Below are positions 1 to 11,400 of a DNA stretch of 64,000 nt, piece by piece; the stretch's first letter is position 1; the number at the start of each line of letters is the position of its first letter. A model generated the notes under the pieces. It saw nothing but the letters and a program-made list of their open reading frames with translations, was not told the origin of the DNA and searched no databases. The position numbers were made by a program, and so were the translations under genes. Origin of the DNA: Stercorarius parasiticus (lineage: Eukaryota > Chordata > Aves > Charadriiformes > Stercorariidae). The stretch covers positions 257,087-321,086 of the forward strand of contig VWZL01001987.1 in the NCBI GenBank assembly GCA_013396915.1. The letters run 5' to 3'.

Positions 1-1035
1 GTGGAGTGACCAGGAAGAAAGTACGTACGTACATCACCAAACTTGTGTTTATTTTGAAAGGAAAATTCCATTGTGCTTTTGTTCTATCTTGTGTGGTTTC
101 TCAGTTTTACTTTGGAAGGAGTTAGATTAGTTTCGTGTTACTTTTACAGTATTATGCGTCAGAGATCGTGATTTCGTACAGGAACATAACCTGTGCCTTC
201 ATCCACCCAAAATGCTGCAGCCCACAGGGACCACAGAGACTTGGGCTGTCCCTCCTCCCAGCTACTCCTGCTGTGCCCCTCCGTCTGCTGCACCCCCTCA
301 CTCAGCTCCCGGGGCTGTGGTAAGGCTCACGATTGATGCACGGGAGCAAGCAGAGAAAGAGCAGGACCGGAGCTAAGGGCAGGTTCCTTGGACAACAGGC
401 GTCACCCAGGTCACATCTCCCCCAGGCCCCTGTGGCACAGCGTGCTCCGAAGGGTGAGCAGCCCCACACGCCCACATTCCCGGATTCTGTGCTGGTACCA
501 AGGAATGTGCCATGCTTCGGCACAGGCAAACTCTGACCCTGCCCTGAAGGAATTTAACCTCTTCCCTTTAGTCTGTGTCCTGCAGCTTCTCTGAAGCAGG
601 GCCAGATACTCCCTAAATCATGTAAAGAAACGCCATTCCTGTCCCCTGTCCCTCCCAGGTGTGAGTGGAATTTTAAAATACCTTAAATAGTATTTTTTTC
701 CTTTGCAATCAGCTGTGAGATTAAATTCCTATCTCTAATAGAACAGAGTATTTCATGTGTATAATTACAGTTCATATAAACAAACACTCCTCATTTTTCA
801 CCGTCCCTTAATTATTTTGGAAAATTCTTAACTAGCAAGAAAAGCAGAAAAGGAAAGCTTGATAAATTCAGCAATACCACAAGACGAGAAGTAGAAAGCA
901 CTTCCTGAGTAAGTATCTGTCCCATTCTGTGGGGGAAAGTGTACTACTCATCCTTTAGACAGAGAAGGAATTAGGAGTCAGAATTAGGCCTCAGAGAAAA
1001 AATCTACTTTTTTTTTTTTTTAAGTTGAAACTTAC
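1..1035 (-). other. BNIP3 last intron, left window edge
   Basis: This lies downstream of the exon 5 donor and so inside the final BNIP3 intron. No match to the expected last exon (IYIGRR-type residues with an acceptor) is seen on the minus strand. A short ACGT tandem (about 19-33) and a 14-T run (about 1008-1022) are the only repeats noticed. Confidence 0.6.
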
Positions 1036-1185
1036 CCTAGTCCAATGGCAAGCAAATGAGAAAGCAGCAGAGAGGGAAGAAAAACCTTCAAAAATTCCGC
1101 TGAGAATATCCCCCCTTTCTTCATTACACTGGTATTTCTCATGCTGAGAGTAGCCGTGCGCCTGGGATGTTTGAAAAGGAATTCC
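1036..1185 (-). CDS. BNIP3: BNIP3 coding exon 5 (transmembrane helix)
   Basis: Acceptor CCCCAG|GGAATTC, donor CTAGG|GTAAGT. It completes Lys138 and continues [27 protein letters not shown], then the membrane helix from about [17 protein letters not shown] to residue 188. It stops two bases into a glycine codon, so one more exon is needed to finish the helix and the short intermembrane tail. I looked for that exon in 1-1035 and did not find it. Confidence 0.96.
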
Positions 1186-4100
1186 CTGGGGTTGAGGAAG
1201 AAAACGCAGTCAGAGCATTAACACGTATTGTTTAGACTCACAGAAGCAGAAGCTGCATGGAAGTTCACCCATAACACAGAGCACTCACTTGGGTGGGATG
1301 TTCTCCGGCCTGCTGGACCAATCCCATATCCAATCCGCATTCTTCTTCAGCAGCCGCTCTACTTCTTTCCTCCTTTCGAGAAAGTCTTCTTCAGACTAAA
1401 ACAAAGAGCCGCTGTCAAACAGGACTCAGGGCTACGACAGGCGCGAAGTCAGTACTGCCAAACAAAGCTCCTGTGCTGCACCTAGGACCACATCCATCTC
1501 CAGTTCCCACGTCTGATTGACATTGGGCAGAAGAAACCTTTTGCCTGCATGCAAAACTGGACCATGTCACACTTGTCTCAAGACCTGTCGAGCCAAACTG
1601 ATTCCAGCCTTGTAAAGCTTTTGGGGCCGGGCTGGGAATGCAGGTGAAGCCAGGCCAGGTCTATCTGCACACCCCCGAGCAGAAACAGCCCCCCGAACAA
1701 GCAGTGGCTTTGTTTAAATGAATTACAGCATAAAGGCTAACTAAGAACACTGTTTCTTACTTAATACGTGTGCGTTCGGTGGAGCCAAGGTCTTGTGATA
1801 AAAATAGTATCTGATCATAGAATTAAAATAGCTCTATACGCACACGCTTAAGAACGGAAATAAAGTTGTCCAGGCAACTTTAATTCTCATCATTTTCTAA
1901 CTCTTGATTATTTGTTCTCAAAGTCTAAATATCTTTAAACATATGAAGGGTTTTCTGGAAATACAAAATAAAAAGAATTAATTTCCAGTAATGTATTTAG
2001 CTAACCCCAAGGCAGTAATTCATCCAGGCAGATTCCTGCAGGAGTTGCAGAGATGATGGGGAGAGTTTCAGACAGAGGAAGTGGCGACGGGACCAAGCAC
2101 ACTTCGTGTCATTTGGAGAACCGATTACATCTATGTATTATTGATAGAGCTGTGTCATTTAGAAACTGTATGAAGTTGAAAACCCACAAGATTAAACACC
2201 GTGCAAACAGTGAACATACAGACTTTGTTTTTAAAAAGTTCATAACACCGGGTAGAAAAAAGATAATCCATGAACAAATACAGGCAGCCAAGGAAATCAG
2301 GAGACCCCAAGATGACAAACCCCCATGCACACTCGGCTACAGATGGTAAACAATAGTAACTGAAAGGAGGAGGTGATGGAAGAAATCAGCTTTTGAAGTA
2401 AAACGCAAGGGTCCCGAGTTCTTACTAGAATTACAGCAATAACACTGCGCATTGGAGCACAAGGAGCTGGTAGTGCTGGTAACTTCTGACAGTTTATCAC
2501 ACACTGCTATTTCTTCTCACGCAGAGGCTCCAAGTGAACACAATCTTGATTGCTAACTGCTAACCTTGTAAGAATTAGTCACAGGCATGCAATGTATTTC
2601 AAATTGACGAGAAAATAGTATCTCTTTATATGCAAACAGTGCAGAGAGAATGATTTACCCAAGACAATACAGCAAGTCTTTGGAAGAGCAGAGAAATTTA
2701 CTTCAGTACTTTTAATACTTAACTCCTCAAAATGTTTTATAAGTAATTTTTTTCATATTAAAACTAGTATTAAGTCTTCACTGTAATTAGGTATGTTAGC
2801 CTATCATTATGCAGTAAGATATATATTGATAAAACATGGTTAATATAGAGTATCCTTTTTCCCCTCGCTCTTTTCTCAAATGTATTTACTCATTGACTTT
2901 GCAAGTATGTAAACAAAGGTACAAAATGAAATCAGAAATAACGGTGAGTTTTTCAAAGCAGCAGGTAGAAATGTTAAGTACTAGTTGTTAAAATGAACCC
3001 GAATCCTAAAGCTACGACAGTGCTTTGGAAATGTGAAGTTTAAGTGAAATTCTTAGAAATCCTTGCTGCTGTCAAATTCACTTTTTAAATTCAGAATGCA
3101 CCGGTGGTAATGCATTTAAATAAAATTTCATTGTGAGGGATGAACGAAATGTACCAAGTTGACAGTCAAAGGGAGAAGAGGAAACTTCTGCGTGGTAAAT
3201 TGTCCACAGAACATTAATGTTTCCTATACATTTTAATGCAAAATCTGATTGTCTCACAAACCGTTACACTTACATCACACTCGACCTATTGAGTAGGGCA
3301 GAACAATGCCCACTTCACAGGGCAAAAGAAACCACGATAGAGAACACCTCTTGGGATCACCAGAAGTTGGAGACTTAGCAAGGTGCTGACTCCGGCACTC
3401 TTGAATTCTAGACCAGTGGTTATCTCCTGCACTATTTTTTTTCCTAAAAGCTACCTGTAGGATTTGAAGGTTGGCCTTTTCAGCTTGTGGCTGGAAAGAG
3501 GCATTTGAGAACGCAGCCATTTTAAAAGACAACGGATTAGGGCACTTAAATCCTTCTGAAAAATCTCAGGTTACAGATTTAAAAAAATAAATAAATCCAT
3601 GCAAGTCAGATACAAATACACAGAGCTTGATTCTGCAAAGATTAATCTAAGTTACAAAGTAATTTAAGTCTCTACGTTAGCAGCTTTGCCTCTGACTTCC
3701 TAATGCTGGTTTTCAAACAGTAAGAGTAAGAAATTATTTCTCCCAAACCAAGATGAAATTTTTTTTACCTGAAAGCTATTCTTTTCTCCACTGCTGTGAC
3801 TCTCTATTTCCAAAGCTCTGTGACTGTCCTGAGGCGTCTGGGAACGAGGAGGGCTTGATAAAAAGAGAAGTGCAAGTAAGAAAGAACTGAGTTTTTTATG
3901 ACATTGTTTATGGTATGAACTAACAGCTAGTCAATGAAACTTGTATGCACAGTTCTCCCGAAGAGCTACAGTGCCTTGACCATAATTCAAGACATTAACC
4001 TGTCAATGGGTGACATAATCCTGCCATCACATTCAATTAATCTTTGATTTTCTAACAATCTGCTAAGAAGCTTGCTGCACAGACCTGTTTTTCAGCAGTG

Positions 4101-7100
4101 CAGAGATGCCTGTGGGGCTATACGATCTGGCCTGTGTTACTCACTAAATAACAACGGGCAGCAAATGATGACTAAAAGCCGGGTTTGGTTTGAAGACAAG
4201 TAGCCAGGTAAGACTAGGAAGTTCTGCATCCTGTTAAACTTTAGGCTGCAGACTTCGCAGCGCACCAAAACCAAATGAATGAATAACACTGACTGACAAC
4301 TCGCATCAGGTGTAAGTTGTTTCGTTGTGTTTTACTCCTAGAAATCTGTTGTGTTTTGTAAGCTAGATACAGGACAATTCTTTAGCAATTACTCAAGAAC
4401 TAGTAACTGATGTACTGCATTACAAAACACACGTTCCTTTTCATCACCTTACTCTGGCATTCCTGTTCCAGGCAGCAGTGTCAGTAGCACTATATGCTCT
4501 GAAGCGTCACGCTGACATTGCCTGCACAAGGACTGAGCCTTTGGAATGACAGCCACACACAGCTCCAGAGTGCTTTATTTACCAAAACAAGGCTGCTGTC
4601 TGCACACAAGGAGCACCCCCGTGGGAAGTTCAGCGGCTGCTGCTGGACTTTTCAGGATACACCAAATCCCCAAGATGGCATCGCCATGAGACGTGGGAAG
4701 TCTTCTAGAGTCCTCTCCCCTGTAAGTTCTTTCTGCCTTCAGGACAGGCTTCTACGTAGAAGTACTTGGGCACCACTCTTTTCACATATGAAATTTTCAT
4801 CTCTCTTCCTCTCTGCACGTGTGCATGTGTATATACACACATGTATGTAAGCATTTCTATATTTGTCTTTGCCTCTTAGATGTAAAAATGGCTTTGTATA
4901 ATAGCAATCTTTACTTTGCTTACAATAAAGCATTTTGTTTACCTGTCACAATGTGAACTTTCCCTTGAACTGCTTCTTCCAGATTCGTGTTGAGCATCAA
5001 GGAGTATTTTCTCCATGTCACCATTGTGAATGGAAATAGAGGCTGGTACCTGCTCCTGGCTGGTCGAAGTGGCAGCGCTTCCACTGCCATTTCCATTACT
5101 GCTGAAGTGGAGTTCTACCCAGGAACCTGCTTGGCATAATTGAAAACAGAACCAGAATGAACCAAGTGGTTTTGCGTAAAGGCATGTAAAATACGAGACT
5201 GCTGGTCCTCCCCAGTGTGACATTACAGTGTGACATGCAAAGTACTAGCATTGACATCTCGGCTAATAAACATGATGGAATGCCAAAATGCGGAGGAGCT
5301 TTTGTTAGCGAGCTGGAAAGTCTCACAGAACTGAGAAGCTGCTGGTCAGTACATTGTGTCTCTTTCTGCAGATGAAGATCTTATTTAGGGATGTGTTTAA
5401 TTTTTATTGTTCAACACAGGTGGTAGCCAAATAAAATAATCTCAAGGTCTTTCTCTGCCGAAGTTTATTTATTCATTGATTGAAAATATTTTAGGCTCAA
5501 GAATCCAGTAACTGTGTTTTGTTTAGCCTTTTTTCAGTAGGCGTTTTTAGGTGTTGCTGTTAAGCAATAGAGGATATGTGGCAACAACTAGATCATGTGT
5601 TTGCTACTCGCAGTATATTTAACACAGACAGTCACATGTTGCTTTGTTTTTTTAAGAGCGTGATGAATAACAACTCTCTTCTGAGCTAGGAGTAACCAAT
5701 GCACAACAGGATCCATATCTGTTGTCTCATTTATAAAGCAGCTCAAGGGACAGATAATATTTGAATGATATAAACATCAGTGGAATTTACCTATGTAACA
5801 TGTTTATGTGTGTAAACAACAGCAGAAGTAGCCAGATGTGTTGTGCCCATCCTAGAGCAGTTTACAGCAACTCTAGTCGTAAGTACAAGGAGAAAGCGGG
5901 CAGGTGAGACCCCCTGAGTTCCGGTGAGCACAGCAGAAAGGACATCTAAGGCCTAAGGAAGGGGAGAGACACAGTCGTGCCTGGCCCATTCTGCTCTAGA
6001 GGAAGAGAGGCCGGGGCAAAGCTCAGGCAGTAAGCCACGTTCAGAACAGCAGAAGGGATAAGGGAGCAGTTTTAGAAGTACACAGAAGGAGATAAGCCAA
6101 TGCAGAGATCTAATGTGAAATAGAAACGTCAGATGAAGAAAGATATTCCGGTTGCAAAGAGAATGAAGGTTCATAAATGAAGTGAAAACAGCAAAAAGCC
6201 GAACTGCTTAATCTGCATTAAACTCTCTTCTAAAAAGCCAGATGACCACAAAATCTTTTGAATTGAAACATACCGGGTTACTGAGTTCTGAGGAAACATT
6301 TTTTTCCAGACAGCCTCTTTTACTTCACAACTATTTTGTTGTTTTGGTTTGTTTGTGGGTTTTTTCCCTCTCCATGCGACCCTAGGTGGTATGTGTCTGG
6401 GTATGTGTTTATACCCAGACAAACTTTTCCCTACTCTTTCCCTCCAAGTTTATGAAAGCCCAAGTTGTTACCAAAGAACGATCATAACCACTGAAGCTGA
6501 AATTAAGACCGTGTCGAACTGGAGCTCTGGCTCCAGCTACCTTGCGAGCATGAGCTAGCTCCCAGCTCCTCAGCACATCCCACCTCAGTTTCTGCTTTGA
6601 GAAGCAGAACAACTCCTGCTGGGTGGGCTGCACGACAGGCATTTGTATACATGGTCAGAAGCTATTTTCTCCGGTAGATATGTGAGTATGGCTCAAAGAG
6701 CACACACATTTCAACAATCATCCACACCATGGGCAAACATAACTGCTTCACACAGCAAACTAATGCTACCTACTGAAATCTTACTGGATACAGCACAGTC
6801 AACATACGATAAAACGGGGAGAACATTAAGACTGTAACAGAAGGATCACACTACATATGTTTTACACATTTCCCTTTTTTTTCTTCTAGACCCTCTTGAG
6901 AGTGAGGTTGTGCTAGTGCTCTAGGAATGTGTTATTATATTACCATTTGAAGATAAAAGACCCTGTATTTTTATGAAGTTGGAAATATAAACAGATAAGA
7001 GCACATCTAACGTGGCAATGCAACCTGAACAGACTGAGTCAGGGGGAAGGATTTTTGAAGAACATCTTATATGATGTTCCAGACCAGGATACGTACTGTA

Positions 7101-7976
7101 GGAGTACAGATAAGCATTAAAAAAGATACTCAATTAGCTTTGGAAATCTTATTTTCTTAACATATGGCTTTCAAAACTGGAAACAAAAAAGCAAGATTCC
7201 ACAGAAAGATGAGAATGTCTCCTTAAATTTCTAAAATCACTGTGTAAATCACATAATTCATCATTGCACACGGATCTTTCACTTCTGACTTTTGCTAAAG
7301 TCATGAACATGCGATTGACCCTGATCTCTCCTCAAAGGCAAATCCCAAACGGTCCGTAGAGGGTTTATTCTGACAAGGATTTATATTCACCACAGTGCAC
7401 AGATCTCATGAGGATTTATATTAATCTAGCCACACTTGGCAGTTCAGCTACACAATCGAGATTTCACCACTTTTTAGATTTGACCCGTTCTTCCACACAA
7501 ACCTTAATTTCTCAGCCTTATTAGGAAGCTCTGCAGACGGTTTAGCGAGCAATGACTGCCAGGCTGCGGTACGGCCACAGGCTAACGAGGGGAAACCCGG
7601 CCCACACAGGGCAGAGGTACCGGGGGAGCGGCACACCAGGCCTCACCCGCCCCCTCCGGCCCGGCCCGGGCCCAGCAGCCGAGCGTCCCCCGGGCCCGCT
7701 GCTGCCGAGGAGCCCAGGGCCGAGCATCGCGCCCCGCGGGGCTGCTCCTGCCGCCCCGCCGCTTCGCCCCCCTCAAAGCGCCCGGGAGGAGGCGGAGGCC
7801 GAGGCCGGGGCCAGGCCGTGAGGTGAAACCCGACCGCCGCGAAGTGCCCGACAGAGGCACCGCCCGGCCCGCAGCCAGGCCTGGGGCGACGGCGGGCCGA
7901 CCGCCTGCCTCAGCGCCGCGCAGGCCGGCGGGCACTTACCCTGCAAGTTCTCCTCCTGCGGGCTGAGCCGCGACAT
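1036..7976 (-). CDS. BNIP3: BNIP3 mitophagy receptor, coding exons 1-5 (3' end off window)
   Basis: BNIP3 is a tail-anchored protein of the mitochondrial outer membrane. It recruits LC3/GABARAP to mitochondria for mitophagy and has a weak BH3-like segment. Joining (7976-7940, 5126-4943, 3853-3769, 1395-1289, 1185-1036) gives 188 residues in one frame with GT-AG junctions throughout. Seen directly: the LC3-interacting motif SWVEL at residues 14-18, with serines 14 and 21 flanking it as in human S17/S24; the conserved block [20 protein letters not shown] in exon 2; the BH3-like segment at about 113-128 containing [12 protein letters not shown]; and a C-terminal membrane helix from about 172, with S180, H181, A184 and G188 matching human S172, H173, A176 and G180 of the dimerising face. 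The final residues should be in one more exon beyond base 1. Total length would be about 200, near the 194-residue human form. BNIP3L is the paralogue, but the wording matches BNIP3. JAKMIP3 downstream on the other strand agrees with human 10q26.3. Confidence 0.96.
1289..1395 (-). CDS. BNIP3: BNIP3 coding exon 4 (BH3-like domain)
   Basis: Acceptor TTTAG|TCTGAA, donor CCCAA|GTGAGT. It codes for [19 protein letters not shown] then [16 protein letters not shown] (residues 103-137) plus two bases of Lys138. The tryptophan-rich core [16 protein letters not shown] is nearly invariant in vertebrate BNIP3 and holds the atypical BH3. The intron to exon 5 is only 103 bp. Confidence 0.97.
1396..3768 (-). 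other. BNIP3 intron 3
   Basis: Non-coding interval between exons 3 and 4 of BNIP3. It is AT-rich, with no exon, RNA gene or recognisable transposon seen. A 98-codon plus-strand frame at 2053-2349 has no recognised similarity and is taken as chance. Confidence 0.7.
3769..3853 (-). CDS. BNIP3: BNIP3 coding exon 3
   Basis: Acceptor TCAAG|C, donor CAG|GTAAAA. It codes for PPRSQTPQD followed by [19 protein letters not shown] (residues 75-102), matching the human [14 protein letters not shown]...GEKNSSQ segment. It is a low-complexity, phosphorylatable, PEST-like region. It ends in phase 0. Confidence 0.95.
3854..4942 (-). other. BNIP3 intron 2
   Basis: Interval of 1089 bp between exons 2 and 3. 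Nothing was recognised beyond the splice sites and a short alternating purine/pyrimidine tract (TATACACACATGTATG) near 4833. Confidence 0.7.
4943..5126 (-). CDS. BNIP3: BNIP3 coding exon 2 (LIR motif)
   Basis: Acceptor GCAG|GT, donor ACAG|GTAAAC. It begins with the last two bases of Gly13, runs through the LIR core WVEL (residues 15-18) and the segment [20 protein letters not shown], and ends with AG of Ser74. Between them lies a Ser/Thr/Ala/Gly-rich stretch (about residues 21-37). This linker is a variable part of the protein and is longer here than in the 194-residue human form. Confidence 0.96.
5127..7939 (-). other. BNIP3 intron 1
   Basis: Interval of 2.8 kb, the largest BNIP3 intron in the window. 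Its promoter-proximal end (from about 7.56 kb) belongs to the CpG island. The rest is AT-leaning and contains one perfect 11-bp inverted repeat (6394-6421). No other exon was recognised. Confidence 0.7.
6394..6421. repeat. Perfect 11-bp inverted repeat with 6-nt loop
   Basis: The arms TGTCTGGGTAT (6394-6404) and ATACCCAGACA (6411-6421) are exact reverse complements around the loop GTGTTT. In the transcribed BNIP3 intron 1 this would form a stable short hairpin. It is too short for a microRNA precursor, and no function can be assigned. Confidence 0.8.
7940..7976 (-). CDS. BNIP3: BNIP3 coding exon 1
   Basis: Codes for [12 protein letters not shown] plus the first base of a glycine codon, then donor G|GTAAGT. 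The ATG (7976-7974) has G at -3. Going upstream in frame there is no ATG before a TAG stop at 8057-8055, 27 codons away, so this is the first usable start on this exon. The N-terminally extended form known for human BNIP3 is therefore not encoded contiguously here. The exon lies inside the CpG island. Confidence 0.93.
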
Positions 7977-8093
7977 GGCGCGGCCTCCGCTCCTCTGCAC
8001 CGCGGCGGAGCCACAAGCTGGACCCCGAGCGCTGCGGCCGCGGCAGGACACACACTACCCACCGCCGCCCCTCCTGCGGGACCAGCCGCCGTG

Positions 8094-8104
8094 NNNNNNN
8101 NNNN
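8094..8104. other. Assembly gap (11 N) in the BNIP3 promoter
   Basis: Eleven undetermined bases sit in the GC-richest part of the window, beside the CCAAT box. The 5' UTR and start-site region of BNIP3 are therefore incomplete here. Confidence 0.99.
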
Positions 8105-8126
8105 CGCTCGCATTGGCCGCCGCCGC

Positions 8127-8150
8127 GGGGCGGGGGGCGGCGGGGCGGGG
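8127..8150. promoter_or_regulatory. GC-box cluster (Sp/KLF-type)
   Basis: Three overlapping GGGCGG-type cores occur in 24 bp, immediately upstream of the inverted CCAAT box and about 150 bp upstream of the BNIP3 ATG. The motif is the standard binding site of Sp/KLF factors in CpG-island promoters. Confidence 0.7.
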
Positions 8151-8160
8151 TCAGGCGGGT

Positions 8161-8416
8161 CGTGCGCTCCCTCACGCGCCCGCGGGCTCGCTCGCGCTCC
8201 CTCGCGGTCCGTAACCGTCGCTCACGCTCCCCCAGGCTCCCTCACGTTCCTCACACTCCCTCGTGGTTCTTCATGCTCCCTCACACTCCTTCATGCTCTT
8301 TCATGATCTTTCATGATCTTTCACGATCTTTCACGCTCTCTCATCGTCCCTCACGCTCCCCTAGGCTCCCTCATGGTCCTTCACGCTCCCTCACAGTCCC
8401 TCATACTTCCTCATGC
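8161..8416. repeat. 10-bp minisatellite upstream of BNIP3 with repeated HIF-type cores
   Basis: Degenerate tandem copies of a roughly 10-bp unit, CTCCCTCACG, which drift to TCTTTCATGA in the middle (about 8292-8335) and back. The CACG step is often CATG or CACA, as expected from CpG decay. On the minus strand, the BNIP3 sense strand, six copies give the RCGTG hypoxia-response core: 8173-8177, 8223-8227, 8243-8247, 8332-8336, 8352-8356 and 8382-8386. The array starts about 185 bp upstream of the BNIP3 ATG, right behind the GC boxes. Confidence 0.85.
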
Positions 8417-11400
8417 CGCCATGACATCGTGAGCCATTGGAGAAGGTTAGCTGCGGATAGGAGGATCCCCCAAGCCCCCAGGAGCAACTGGAGACGTCCT
8501 GTGCTGGCCTCTGGCTGCAGCCGCAAGAGCCCGAGCTGAAGAACAGGGTAACTTCCTCAGAGAATTCCTCAGCTTCAGCGCTGTACGGGGCCTGTATGCT
8601 GCACACCCACCCGTGTCCCGCTGCATGCTTCCTGCTCATCTTTGGTAACTAAATACAGCACTTTTTATATAAAGTTACACAGAGCAAACAGAAAACTATA
8701 CTTGGATTTCAAGGGAAACTGTATCTGACTGCAAAAACAGAAGTGCGGGCCTCTGAACCTGTCTCTGATAGCTCTCAAACTAATGGGACAGGGCCTTGAA
8801 GTAGGTAATAATGAATTCCTCCTCTTTTTTAATGTTGGCTAGGACTGTGATGCCATCCGAGCAACAGCGAGGGCTCTCCACATAGGAAACCACATAGTAA
8901 AGACTAATTTTGCCATTGGAAACCAGATTCTGATTTACTGCTGGGAATTTATGAAGACACATACATAAAATTTTATTTTATTTAGCTAGAGGATGGGCAA
9001 AGTGTTTACTTAATTAGAGGATGCAGCCATTTTCTTTAGGTTGCAATTGTTTTCATTTGTGCCTTTCTGCAGTAGGCAATCATGAAACCCAAGTAAAATG
9101 TATCTTCTGGTAAATTTTTGGTAAGTTACTCTAATAGCAAGGAGTAGTAACCTATGATCTTCCCAGAAAGACAAGGTCAGGATTTCATTAATATGTGCAT
9201 TATACTCAGTACAGCCAATGGATTATTGGGCAAGGTAGAGTAACAGTTTGGCCAACGAAGGCATTTTCAGGGTCAGTTCTCCAGCTTTTAGTCCACCCTT
9301 AGCACACCATTTTTCCGTGCCTCAGTCTTAGGCCTCCTGGGGTTAACATAGAGCTTTAAGTAGGACCTTTTCTGTACTTCTCCCTTCGCAGAACCCCAGG
9401 GCTCTCCGGGTCAGTCCCAGATCATGTGCTGTGGCCACAGGGAGGGGTGGCCTGTCCTGGCAGCTGCACAGCTGGGCACAGCTGGAGGGCCGCTGTCCTG
9501 CCACGCTCCTCCCAGGCAGGCAGGAGCGGTGAGAGGTGGGACAGGGCATGCACACAGTCCCTTCAGACATCAGCCTTTCCAAGCGTGCCAGTGCCTGAAG
9601 TCTCTTCTGTTATGCCTGACCACAGGAAATCTGCTGAGAAAGTGGTATTTAATTTGCATGACTAAAAATCAGTTTTGTTCTGCAAAGGAACTTAGGGCAA
9701 ATTTGTCCTTGGCAGAACAAAATACAATTTTTGATTGAATAACTGTTCATAAAAGCAAGTTCCTTATGTTTTTGTGTTTATTATGTCTTCATGTGCTAGG
9801 GCAGATAGATGGGCACAGACACGGCTCAAAGCTGGAGGCTGGCCCACATTCGGTGCTCGTCCTGTAGCTCTCTGCTGCTCTCTGCTGTCCAGCAATCCTC
9901 CCTTTGCACCTTGCTCGGAAAAGTAAATCCAGGCAGCCTTGAACACAGAAAAGAGCAAGTTCATCATCCCAGGAATGTGTTAGTCTTCTCCATGTGAACA
10001 CTGCACTTGGGTGCCTCAGGGACTCTTCAAGGAACAGAAAGCTCACCGCTGTATTGACATGAATATGGGCTGACTGGCTCAGGAGGAAGAAGGGGGTCAC
10101 CAAAGCAACTGCCATCCCACTGACACAGTCACCTTTTCAGTCTTCGCCCACCAAAACAAAATATACACTGAGATTTACAGGCACGGGATAACCCCCAATC
10201 AACAGGCCTGAATAGTGCTTTCCTCCACTCCAGAAACCAGCAGTAACTCCACGATACTCATCATAGGCAGAAATGTGCTCTGACAATGTCTCCTACTAGC
10301 ACAAAAAGCCCTGACAAGTATTTTATCTTCTGGTGCTGTGCAAACCCTGAGCATATCCTGTGTGAAGCACTGTATTTGCCGTGGGCTGTTGCCTGTTTTG
10401 GCAGCACAAGTATCACGTTACCTCCAAACTGGCTTCCTTAGTTACCGGCTTTTCGGCAGTAACAGGCTCTTCGCTAGGAGGAATTTGTGCAAACACAGGG
10501 CTCTGTTAGGGTTTCCTGATGAAGCCACTCTCCTGTTGTTCTCCTGGGAAGAAGAGAGGAGCTGATCCCACCTCATCCCCTTTGCAGAATGTGCTTCATA
10601 ATTGGACAACTGTATGGGAAGGTAAGAAAGACAAGGCATTGTAGTTTCAAGCCTGTTTTTCTTCCGGCATGGTGGAAGTACCTAGCTGGCCTCCAGTGTA
10701 TTGAAACTGCCTACAGGTCATTAGATTCTTCAGCTGCCCCAGCATGCTGGGTGAAGCAAAAGGGCAAGCTATAAAAGGGAACTTGGAGCAATGCTCTACC
10801 TGCTACCATTAACAGGGAGATTGTGTTAAGGGGTTTCCAGCAATACTCTGGAATGAGAATATGTGGCTTGTGGGCCAGCTCTTCTAAAGAAGGAACTTTG
10901 TCATTCATAGTTAAACTATGTTTAATATTTCTACCAATACTTGACAGTACTCCCTTGTCCTCAGTGTTGCTGCAAGGAGCCCTAGCCAGCCCACCAGGAT
11001 GCCCTACCTGGGCGCCTGCACGCTGGGCAGACTGGGGGAGCATGGCTGGGTGCACCCCGGTGAGGCTGTGAGTCAAACTCGGCTTGTTTCAAAATAAAAT
11101 AATTTTCTCCACATTATAGGAGGGGAAATTGATTTTATTTTGAAACAAAAGGAGCGACATTGTTACAATGTTGCAAAGTTATAACAATGAAATAGCAGGG
11201 AAAGGGCGCTAAGTTTAACCCCTGAATGCTCATTTATGATTTTACAGTATTTGTTATCCTAAACATCAAATACAAGGGGTTTGTATTTAAAAAAAAAAAT
11301 TACATTAAGAGAAAAAAATGTCATAAATTGCAGGGAAAGGTATCATTTGGGTAGTAAACACTGAAGTGTTAAAATTAAATTTTAAGCAATTTTTCTGTCA

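Larger units (their letters stand above)
7560..8250 (-). promoter_or_regulatory. BNIP3: CpG-island promoter of BNIP3
   Basis: Dense CpG and GC-rich sequence surrounds the BNIP3 start exon, in contrast to the AT-leaning flanks. Upstream of the ATG, on the minus strand, lie an inverted CCAAT box (ATTGG on the plus strand at 8112-8116), a cluster of GC boxes (8127-8150) and no TATA box. This is the usual layout of a TATA-less, widely expressed promoter. The transcription start probably falls between about 7980 and 8100, but 11 unknown bases (8094-8104) interrupt it. Confidence 0.85.

Noticed and set aside
2053..2349. 98-codon plus-strand frame inside BNIP3 intron 3
   Set aside because: Antisense to BNIP3, no known similarity, no regulatory context.
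8049..8051. In-frame upstream start for BNIP3 at 8051
   Set aside because: The codon is GTG, not ATG, and a TAG stop lies two codons further upstream.
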